From positions 600,044-664,043 of the forward strand of contig BCKL01000004.1 of the NCBI GenBank assembly GCA_001600635.1: 64,000 nucleotides of DNA. The letters are read 5' to 3'. Under the pieces are notes generated by a model. The model made no database searches. It saw nothing but the letters and a program-made list of their open reading frames with translations, and was not told where the DNA came from. The first letter of the stretch is position 1, and every line of letters starts with the position of its first letter. The stretch is from Leucosporidium creatinivorum. Lineage: Eukaryota; Basidiomycota; Microbotryomycetes; Leucosporidiales; Leucosporidiaceae. A program made the position numbers and the translations under genes. This document shows positions 9,993 through 19,553 of the stretch, piece after piece.

Positions 9993-11151
9993 ATGTCGAA
10001 CGCGCCTCGGACGTCTGATCTGCCTCCGCTCAAGTGCGCCGAGTGCTTCAAGCCCGTTGGTCCGGGGACACCACTACCAAAACGAGTGTGTGGTAAGTGT
10101 CAGACGACGACGTAGTGAGTATGATTTGCCTGCCGAAGCGACAAGCTCTTGACTGACGACAACTCAATGCAGCTGCTCGCAGCCTTGTGCGGTAAGTTTC
10201 GTCATGAAGCGCAGAAGATGTAATCTAGTCTGTGGAATCATCATTGATCGTCACTTCCAACAGGCAGCAAACTGGAAGCAGCATCTGCCGCTGTGCTGAG
10301 TTCATCGGGGCTTCGAGCGAAAGCGGGAAGAACGAAGCCTCGCAAAGCCGAAAGAGGCCGCTTTTGTGGAAGAGCTAAGAGCGTACACATCCGAAACGTC
10401 CAAGGAGGTCCTCCAAATCGCGGGTCGCTCAGCCTTTCGCCTCACTCAGCCGGATCACCTCGCTGAAACCCACCTCTTGAGAATCTACCTCAAATACGAC
10501 GCGGAACCTTCCAACATCCGCAAGAGATTCAGCCTCTTTGGTACTAGCTTCATGTACTACAAGGAGATCATGGCTTCTGCCAGACCCCTGGACGTCGCTC
10601 TTCACGAGTCGCTGCCGGCGAACGTCGAAGTGATGCGCTCGGTGCCCATGCTACCCAACTCCGTTCGGGTGATGATCGCATACTCGGCACATAACCGCAC
10701 GGGATCCTTGAATGCACAGGTTAGTGAGCCGAACCTTCTCTGCCACTGCACCGAGTACCTTCCGCTGATGTTGCCGTTCTCATAGTGAGTCCCATCTCTA
10801 GCGTGACCATCGCCTCGTACGACAACCCGGCAGTTCCTCTCATCGACCAAAAGTTCATCACCGACTGGCCTCGTACCCTCGCCATGTCGCTCGCTCGCCC
10901 AGTCCAACCGACCGACTCGGAGCTGCTCGCCGACGATAGGATACGGAGTGAGGGTTACGCTACGGCCGTGCGGATGTTAGCAGCTTATCCAAGCATTGAT
11001 CTACGCGATGCTCAGCTGTTTGCTCGAGAAGCAGCGGTAAGCTGCCTCCGGCGCGTCGTCTCGGCGCCAGAACTGACACCCCGACGCTCTCTCACAGGCT
11101 CGCCTTGTCACAATCCCCTCCCTTAGCGTTCATGAGATGGCAGACATGTGA
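9993..11151 (+). pseudogene. MYND zinc-finger paralog C with one in-frame TGA
   Basis: Exons 9993-10114, 10173-10191 (19-nt microexon), 10264-10723, 10786-11036 and 11098-11151 sum to 906 nt, an exact multiple of three, and all introns have good ends. The finger is complete: CAEC, CGKC, CSQPC, HLPLC. Directly after the last Cys comes TGA (10297-10299), where paralogs A and B have CGC and CGG (Arg), so TGA could come from CGA by one change. The frame stays open and conserved for another ~230 codons (RSAFRLTQPDHLAETHLLR, DWPRTLAMSLARPVQPT). It may therefore be a very young pseudogene, a gene making only a ~60-residue free MYND finger, or a read-through gene. An assembly error is also possible. 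I label it pseudogene with reserve. Confidence 0.6.
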
Positions 11152-11291
11152 TGGAAAAAGAACTCTGGCGGTACTTTGACGTGTCTGTCTCGTTTCGTGA
11201 CGAGGCGACGGGTTTCGAGCAGTCGGCGAAAGCGAACGCTCGCGAGGTCACGACATGGGGAACGATAACTTAATCTAGATGCACAGTGTCT

Positions 11292-14200
11292 CTAATCTTT
11301 CATACAGCCCTCTCTCCGCCGTGTCGCCCGCCATCTCGCCGCCTCGATGGACCCCTTCACCGTCTCGGTCTTCACTCCCAACGGCCCCGAGGTTCCGACC
11401 TCCTCGCCCCACACCAGCCACTCCCTATCCAAACTCTCATCCTCCTTCCCTGACCCACCCATAAGCAGATCCACCGCTGCTATACACTCGTCCAAGCTCG
11501 GCCTTTTCGAACCGAGCTCATAGTCGCCGACTTGCTGTTCTGCTTGATCGACGTCGGCCCAGTTCCTCGACCGACAGTCATCGACGCGGTCGACGAAAGT
11601 AGCTGGTGGAGGGAGGACTCGGAGAGGGGAGAGACCGCCGCTCGTCTTGGAGGCGAGGGCGGAGAGGAGAAGAGGGTGGCACGTTGGGTGTAGAGGCTTC
11701 GTCTTGCGGGAGGCCTTGCGAGCGGCGGAAGCGAGGGTCTTGGTGAGGGTGTCGAGGTGGACTTTGTGGGTGAGGAGTGTGCGAGGGAGAAGATGCGAGT
11801 AGCGAGAGATGCCGACGAGAGGGTCAATCTCCTCGGCGTAGTCGAAGCCCTCTTCGATGCGGGAGAGTGGAGTGGAGAAGTCCTCGGCTTCGGTCTCGGT
11901 GAAGAGGCCGACAAGACGGAGAGGGTCGTCGAGCCAGTGAGTGAGGAGGGCGGTGAGAGCAGGCTGCGAAAGACGACGGATTAGCGAGACCCGAGCGAGG
12001 AAAGCAAAAGCAAAGCTCACCTTGTCGGGGAAAATGCTGTCGCTAAGTAGGAGCACTGCCTCCGTCTTGACGAGAGCAGCAATCTCGCTGAGTCCCGAAC
12101 CAGCCTTGAGGTTGACGACCTTGACGTTTCGTCCGTAGGCGCCGTCCTCCGTGTCGACCGAGAGGACGAGAAGCTCCTTGACGAGGGGCGTAAGCTCTTG
12201 CGTCTGGAGCATCTCGATGAGAGGAGGAGTCCACGAGACGCGACCCTGGTTTTCGAGAATGACGACCGTCATCTTGAAGTCCTCGGCGAGCGTCTGAGGG
12301 AGATGGCGCTGAAGCGGATGGGTCATGGTCGGCACGAGGTCGATCCACTTCATCCTGAGCCGCTTGGAAAGGCTGTCGAACGTCGAAGAGATGCCGCAGC
12401 GAAGCCCATCCCAGTCGGTAGCGTCGAGGTTGGACGTGTGGAAGAGGAAGCCGACGCCCTCCATCTCGGATCGCGAGACGACCTTCTTGCGGTAGTCGAT
12501 GTCGGCCTCTTCGGTGGTCGTGTTGGAGCGGAAGAGGACGAGCTCCTGCTCGTCGTCCACGTGCGCCATGAGGTGCGCGAGCGAGTTGACGTTGACGAAC
12601 GTCTTGTCGTCGTTGAGGTAGAGCACCCAGCCGGGGTTGCCATCGCCGGCGAGCGCGTCGAGGTCGTACATGATGGCGGCGGAGGGGTCTTGTAGCCTGC
12701 ATACACAGTTCCAGTACTCGCGGCGCGCTTCGAGGCCTCGAGGGGGGACCGAGCACGCCTCGCCCTCGTCGGCGAGCGCCCCGCATTGCTCGCAAAGCGT
12801 AGCGTACTCGCCCTCGATGTCGACGTCGAGGTCCACCTCATCGCGAGAGACGGTGGAGCTGGGGATCTCGGCCTGTGGTCGAACGGCGACGAAGTGCTCG
12901 ATGGAAGGGTAGTTTTGGAAGTCGAGCGTGTCGACGAGGTCCGAGACGAAGGTTTCGGAGAGGGCGCGGGAGAGGATCTTGACGGGCCTGCCGTACTGCC
13001 CGTCCGTCTTGAAGGGGAGACTGCAGTCGTGCGTCTGACGAGGGCAGTTGAGCGTGTTCTCGATCTTGATGTGAGATGAGTTGGAGGCGGCGGGGAGGGA
13101 GGGGGTGAGGGCGGGAATAGGAGGGAGAGGGTTGTCGGCGTTAGTCTCGTTGTGATCGAGGAAGTGATGGAAGAGGACGTTGAAGGGGTTGTCGGTACGA
13201 GCGGCGATGCCATGCGACCTGCGAGACGAACGGAGGTCAGCTCCAGCAAATCAAGGAAGCGGAACGAGTGAAGCTCACCAGTGATGAGCGATGACGATAG
13301 GTTGAGCTCCACACTTTATCTCCCTACGCGAGCCGAACCACTGGTAGTTGCATCCGCAGGGAAGGAACTCGAGGTCGGCGGGGAAGAGGCGAAAGTACGA
13401 GTTGATGAAGTCTTGCTCTCCCCACTCGGCGACGCCGCCGACGAGTCGGTAGTGGTGGACGACGGACTGGACGTAGCGGTCGATGAAGCCGACCTCGCGC
13501 ATCCTCTTGAGCTGGAAGAGAGCGACTCCACCGTTGACTTGGACCGCCTCGAGCTCGCCCTCCTGGGCGCAATCGTGGGTCGTCGGCGGCATGTCCTTCG
13601 AGGGCTCGTTGCCGCAGACGAGGCCAGGAGGTACTCGCCAGTGCATGCCGATGGGCCAGCAGAGGTTAGGGTTGACCTGGCAGGCGTCGCCCATGTCGAC
13701 TCCCATCGAGATGAGGGTCGACGAGAGCTCGGGCTTGTCGTAGCAGACCGAGATGTCGCTGAGGATGGTCGTGTCGGTGTCGAGGTAGAGGATGGTGTCG
13801 ACGTCGCCGGTGATGATGTCGGCGAGGAACATCTTGCAGTGGGCGCTGAGGTGTATGGAGGGGTTGGAGAAGGGGAGGACCTGTTTGCCGGTGAGCATGC
13901 AGAGGTTGTGGTCGTAAGGTCGGAGGGTGTGGTTGTAGGGTGCCATGAACTCGTAGAGTTCGTCGTGGAGCTCGACGGGCGAGATGGCGTGGATGTGGAG
14001 AGTGCGAGAGGTGATGAACTGAGTCGCCGAGCGGATGACTTGGAGAGCGTGAGGAAGGCGAGCGCGGTCGAAGATGAGGGCGATGTGGTAGATCGTGTTG
14101 GGGTCGATCGTCTCCTGCTCGATGATGGCGGCCTTCCATTCGGCGTCGCCGTCGTCCTCCTTGGCCTGCTTCTCCTCACGAGCGACTTTGGCAGCGACGT

Positions 14201-17200
14201 CGGCCTTCTTGGCGAGGTTGCTCCATGCGAGGTTGTCGACGATGATGGGGAAGAGGCTGACGCGCACCTCGGCGGCGTCGCATTCGTCGGTTGCGAGAGG
14301 ATCGCTCCAGAGCACGACCTTCGAGCCCTCCTTGAGCGTGAGGTCGACTCGATACTCGGCGAAAGCGTCGTCCATCGTTTTCCACCGGATATGCTCCTCC
14401 CACTCCTCGCCGATCGACCTCCTCGACATAAGCACGAGCTCAGTACCGTCTCCGCACTGATGCTCGGCTCGGTACGAGGCCTCGACGGCGACGTCCATGG
14501 CCTTGGGCGCGCGCCAGCTCCGCACCGCTGCGAATCGATCCCCTCGAGGCGAGACGTAGGGTTTCTGTAGCTGCTCGTTCATGAAGCCGCCTGCCGAGTT
14601 GCGATCATACGACCATTGGCCGTCCCAGACGACGGCGTAGCGAGCCTCGATGAGGGTAGGGAGCTCGTCAGTCGGCTCGAAGGTGTACGACCATCCCGAC
14701 CAGCCTTGGATGAGCTGGTAGTCCTCGAGCGAGTCGGCGAAGTGAGGTGGAGCTTGTGTTCGCGTCACGGCGGCTTTGGCGACCATGAGGGCGTGGGCGA
14801 GGCCGAGCTCTTGCACTCGGTCATCGTTGAGGACGGGAACGAGAGCGTGGAAGTTGGCGTCCCATGGGTCCATTGAGAATTTCTGGAGTAAGGTATAAGA
14901 GCGTCAGCGAGGTGCTCGCAATATCTGGAGCGAGACGTCGAGAGGGGAAAGAGGAGAGAGGTGAGGGTGAAGAGCTGCTACTCACCATGCTGGCACGACT
15001 TGGATCACTCCGCACGAAAATGAGCTCCTCCGGAACGACGAGCTGCTTGTGGCCTCCGAGCGCGAGGCGCATGTAGAACTCCCAATCCTCGGCGCCCACC
15101 TCTCGATAGGTCGAGAATCCGCCGACCGCCTCGAACGCCGCATGCGAGACAAAGATGTTGCCACTGCCGAAGCAGTTGGACAACATGCCCGCCGAGAGAG
15201 ACTGGCCGAGGAACCAGTAGGTCCGACGATGAGGGAGGGTAGCCTCCTCCTCGATGGGGTTGACGTCCGAGCCGAACTCGTCGAGCCAGGTCGACAGGGC
15301 GGCGACCCCCGTCTTGGCGGCGACCTTGACGAGCGTCTCGAGAGCGTGGAGCTTGAGGACGTCATCATCGTCGAGGAAGAGCAGCCACTCTCCCTCGGCG
15401 AGCTCGGCTGCTCGGTTGCGGGCCTCGCCGAGGTACGAGTTCTCGATGCGAAGGACGTGCCATGTCGAGTGGTGGTCAGGAGCGTCGAAGTAGTGTTGTT
15501 CGAGGTAGTCGAGCTTCTCGACGGCCTCCTTGGACTTTGAGCCGTCGTCGACGAGGATGATTTGGTAGTTCTTGTAAGATTGGGCGAGGAGCGAGTCGAG
15601 GAGTTGGGTAATGAGCTGAGGCCGCTCATAATGGGTGATGCAGATGGTGATTAGGGGTTCGTAGTCGTTCGAAGGAGGAGGAGGATGAGGGATGGCGTCG
15701 ATCCAGGAGTGGAGGTCGACCCAGTCGTCGGCGGCGGTGATGGTCTCGAGGCGCTGGCGGACGGGGATCCATGGTGTGGTCTCGAGCTCCTTGACGATGT
15801 TGGACACCTTGGTAGCGAATGGGAGGGCCAGGGGAGCGAAGAGGGCTCGCTCTTGGTCCTCCTGATGAACGAGCTCGGGAACGCCGCCGACCGAGCTAGC
15901 GATGAAGCGAATCGAGTGGATTACGCATTCGAGGACGGTGCTGGGCGAGTTATCGGCGAGAGCTGGGAGGATGGCGAGGCGGCTGGGGTCCTTGAGGTAA
16001 GCGAGAGCCTGGTCGCGGTCCGAGTCCTTGAGGAACTTGATCTCGAAGGTCGCATTCGTGTGCTCTTGGATGGCGAGGAGGGCTTGTGTGAGGAGGGAGG
16101 AAGCATCGCTGCGACTGGTCTCGTCGGGCATGTCGCGTCCGAGGAAGGTGATGGTGTTGAAGGTCGGGCGAGGGAAGGTGGAGTCGGTCGAGTAGAGGAG
16201 CTCGAGCATGTTGATGAAGAGGCGAGTGCCCTTGCGCTCCTCGAGGCGACCGAAGAAGACGAGTTCGGTGATGGGGTGCACCTCGAGCTCGGCGTCGGGA
16301 TGGACGTAGTCGAGTGGCTCTGGCTTGACGATATTCGGAATGACGAACGAGCGCCGAGGGGTCTTCCAGCCTCTGGAGCGGACATACTCGAGTATGTACT
16401 CGCTCGGAGCGACGACAACATCCGCCATCTCGACCGTCCTGCGCTCAAACTCGCCGAGGTCGACGGCATAGCGGTCGTGCGGATACTTCTTGTTGAGGAG
16501 GGAGGCCCATTCGGCGTCGGGTCCGTGAAGGCCCACGACGATGCGACTATGCTGTAGGGCGAGTCCCTCGTACCGACCGAGGGTACTGAAGTATCCGATA
16601 CCGGTATTGTCGGGGAAGTGGATGATATCGAACTGGCCATCGCGGCTGCGAAGCCATTGCCAGACTCGGATCGAAGCGACGGGCGTCCATGCCTTGGGAA
16701 AGACGGGCTGCTGCTCCTCATCGACGAAATGCAGAGTGATCCTCCGTTTCTTCAAGCTATGATGTAGCAAAGTTAGCCTTGCTCGGCTCTAGAGCAGCAC
16801 TCGACGCGACTCACCTCGCCTCGAACCCCTTCCTCTGCTTCACGGGGAACGTCTTGGCCTCATGCGTGACCAGAATCGACACCTCCATATTCCTCCTCAC
16901 CGCCAGCGCCGCCGCCAGCTCCGAGTAAGCCGTGCCAATCCCTCCATTCTTGTGCAGCCCCGCGAGCTCCGACGTGACAATCAACGTCCTCGTCTTCTTG
17001 TCGCTACTCCGGGCGACTCCAGAGCGCTTCCATGGCAGTACATCGCGCGGTGGACTCGGTCGCGGGTGGTTCTGAAAGCGGTGGAGGAGGGAACCCCAGG
17101 CGAAGTCGACGTTGGACGCTCCTGCTGCTGCTCGTCGGCGGAGGGAGGAAGCTGCTTCGAGTGGTGTACCGCAGTCTCGGGACCAGCGCGCGATGAGGAA

Positions 17201-17293
17201 GACGGCGACGGCGATGAAGACGTAGTTGAGTAGCCGGGAGGCTCGTCGAGTGAAGCGCCAGACGGAGGGACTCCTCCTCAGCGGCGGCGCCAT
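11292..17293 (-). CDS. Giant multidomain glycosyltransferase (GT4 + GT2 + GT8 + GT64-like)
   Basis: Exons 17293-16815, 16756-14986, 14882-13279, 13218-12021 and 11963-11292 total 5724 nt, 1907 residues in one frame. A Lys/Arg-rich start and one membrane span (~residues 20-40, LLNYVFIAVAVFLIARW) suggest a type II Golgi protein. Module 1 (~105-500) is GT4-like: NGGIGTAYSELAAAL, VVAPSEYI, ELVFFGRLEERKGTRLFI, STVLECVIHSIRFIASSVGG. Module 2 (~525-745) is GT2: ITICITHYERPQL, IILVDDGS, LLFLDDDDVL, GAEDWEFYMRLALGG. A linker has a QGWSGWSYTF motif like a carbohydrate-binding module. Module 3 (~985-1270) is GT8: TILYLDTDTTIL (DxD) and VNGGVALFQLKRM. Module 4 (~1590-1790) resembles GT64 (MTVVILEN, LLLSDSIFPDK, HWLDDPLRLVGLF). 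It probably builds a repeating or mixed glycan; donors and acceptor cannot be read from sequence. Confidence 0.85.
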
Positions 17294-17836
17294 TTCCTCC
17301 TCGTTCGAGCACTCGCGCTGGGGTCGGAACAGGATCAGCGGTGTACTACAGAACAGCTACGCGTGTTGAGCTCACGTTCGTGGGTATAAGCGAGACTTGA
17401 AAGGAAGCTAGCGAGAGGCGGGAAACCAAGGACGCAAGCTGGGCGTTTCGCGGTGGTTGAGTGAGGAGGGGTGAGTTAGACGATGGCCCTTCTCAAGCTC
17501 AGGCGTTTTCGGTATACGGCTATGAGCTTCGCTGGTGTTTGTACCGCCTGCAGCAGCCCACATTGGGGATCTCGGCGCTCGCTCGGCGCTGATGTGGAGA
17601 CCGCTGACTCGCAGTCGCTTTCTCGGCTTCTCCCTCCTTCGTCTTTTGGCTGCTGTACTACAGGGCATGAGTAAGTCCTTGGACTAACCCCACCAAGCCG
17701 CTCAATCTGTAGCGAGCAATCCTCGTTCGCTAGGACCGAGACCGGCTTCACTGAAGATTCACTTCTTTCAGACTTTGGGACTATCGGGAAGGCGAAGCTA
17801 TAGGGCTAAGCAAGTATCCGAGGCTCAGCGAATCGC
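17294..17836. other. Intergenic region between the giant glycosyltransferase start and the SOD2 end
   Basis: About 540 bp, the upstream region of the minus-strand glycosyltransferase. Short open frames exist on both strands (for example 17483-17674 plus and 17408-17751 minus), but none resembles a known protein or shows conserved features, so I call no gene. Confidence 0.5.
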
Positions 17837-19132
17837 TTAGAGCTTGGCCGAGCCAGCGGTAAGGCGGGACTCGACGGTCTTCCAGTCGATGACTGTGTGG
17901 GTGGAAAGCGGTTAGCTCTGAGCTGTCGTGAACCAAGAGGACAGCAGCTCACTGGTCCAGATGGCATCGAGGTAGGCCTGCTTGACGTTCTTGTAGTCCT
18001 GTTGCCAGTGGAAAGCGCGAAAGAGAGGAGAAAGAAGCGCCGAAGTGGGGTCAGCGTGCGGTCTCTCAACTCCAAATCCCTCGGTTCAACAGCAGCCACT
18101 CACAAGGTAGAAGGCGTGCTCCCAGAGGTCAATGCCGAGGAGGGGAGTGAGACCGAGGAGGGGGTCCTGGTTGGGAGTGGAAGCCGCCTCGATGCGCTTC
18201 GAGGTGGGGTTGTAGGCGAGCCACGCCCATCCGGATCCCTGGATGCCGAGAGCAGCGGCGTTGATGCTCTTCTTGAGGTTGTCGAGCGAGCCAAAGTCGG
18301 CCTTGACGGCCTCGGCGAGAGGGCCGGACTCGGGGAACTTGGACTTGGCGACCTGTGAGTTTGGGAGCAGCACGGTCAGCGTATTGGCCTCGGCTAAGCA
18401 GGGATATGTATGAACGTACGGGAGTGAGGTTCTCCCAGAAGAGCGAGTGGTTGATGTGTCCTGCGGAAGAGGGAATACGCCATCTGTTAGCGTGGGAACG
18501 CAAGCTCCGGCGCAGGCCTCAGCCTGCAGTATGAGAGACTTACCTCCACCGTTGAACTTGATGGCGGCCTGGAGAGCAATCTGCTTCTTGATGTCGTCCT
18601 GGGCAACGGCCGACTGGAGGTCCTCAGAGGCCTAGCGAGCGCGAAATCGGCCGAGTGGGGTGAGAAATGACCGAGGGTTTCACGAGGAGGGTGCAGAACG
18701 GCGGGCGAAGAAGGAGGGCATGTAGGGGAGATGCGGACGAGTTGTATGCAGGTGCAGGCGAAGGAAGGGCGGATGTAGGGAGGCAGGAAGATGACAAAGA
18801 ACGAGCGTCCATCAGCTTCCACCTTATTCAACCGCGCCTAGGGCATCCTGTAGCTCACCTTGTTGATTCCAGTGACGTAAGCCTGGTGATGCTTGGTGTA
18901 GTGGAGGGTCATGATCTCCTCACTGATGGCGGGGACGAGGTCCTGTAGCATTAGAAATCGACGTCAGCTTGAAGCGCCCCACTGGTTTCATCTCTGAGAG
19001 GGAGAGGGCGGGCTAAAGACCTACACCAAGAGCATAGTTGAGGGTAGGGAGCTGAGCGGGAGCCATAATGCGAGTAGAAGTAGCGAAAGTGCGAGAAGAA
19101 CGGTTCAAGAGGGAGATGGAGCGAGAGAACAT
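17837..19132 (-). CDS. SOD2: Mitochondrial manganese superoxide dismutase
   Basis: Seven short exons encode a protein starting MFSRSISLLNRSSRTFATST, an Arg/Ser-rich mitochondrial presequence, followed by mature QLPTLNYALGDLVPAIS. It converts superoxide to peroxide and oxygen in the matrix. Metal ligands are visible: His in MTLHYTKHHQAYV, His in GGGHINHSLFWENL, and Asp and His in DLWEHAFYLDYKN. The middle shows ALGIQGSGWAWLAYNP. The stop follows RLTAGSAKL at 17837. I chose the upstream ATG at 19132 rather than the internal ATG (ahead of APAQLP) because it supplies the presequence; use of the internal one would give a cytosolic form, known in some basidiomycetes. MnSOD and FeSOD are similar, but the fungal context favours Mn. 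Confidence 0.92.
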
Positions 19133-19553
19133 CAAGGTGGGAGCACAAGGAGCAGGGCTCGCCTTCGCCGTCGAAGCTGCCGTGATTTTCGGCTCACTTC
19201 CGATCAGTCTACCACCTTACAAATCTGTAGTTTGGACTTGACTCGACAATTCTAGCCATTAGAAAAGCAAGTTCACTGCAACGCCGAACCCCCTCAGCTC
19301 ATCGCCGAAGCCGAGCCGGCGCTCTCGGAGAAAGGAGTTGCAAGTGAGTAGAGGCTCGAGAAGCACAGCAACATCCCCGAATTCCCTCCAGTTCAATTGA
19401 AGCTTAATTTGCGGGCCAGTTAGGGCCTGTACGAAGGTGAGAGCACTGGGCGCCATCTCTCTCGCTCTTGCCTGCGCTTCGCTTTCTGCTTCTTGGCACA
19501 CTTCACGAGTCAATTACAATGAGTAGGTGAGTGAGGATCTACTCGAGGCAGCT
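19133..19553. other. Intergenic region between divergent SOD2 and the arrestin gene
   Basis: About 420 bp. It should hold both promoters. An ATG at 19519 is followed quickly by a stop unless spliced at GTGAGT (19527), so the arrestin leader may contain an upstream mini-ORF or a short first exon. No other gene is supported. Confidence 0.45.

Noticed and set aside
11757-13079. Several plus-strand frames (11757-11984, 12198-12695, 12786-13079)
   Set aside because: All antisense to exons 4 and 5 of the giant glycosyltransferase.
13281-14570. 429-codon open frame on plus
   Set aside because: Antisense to the GT8 part of the giant glycosyltransferase; composition (Val/Glu/Asp/Gly) is typical of a shadow of a GC-rich gene.
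15685-16557. 290-codon open frame on plus
   Set aside because: Antisense to the GT4/GT2 modules; no recognisable feature.
11292-17293. Two or three separate glycosyltransferase genes instead of one
   Set aside because: Introns at 16757-16814, 14883-14985, 13219-13278 and 11964-12020 have good ends and join the modules in one exact frame with no internal stop or new leader.
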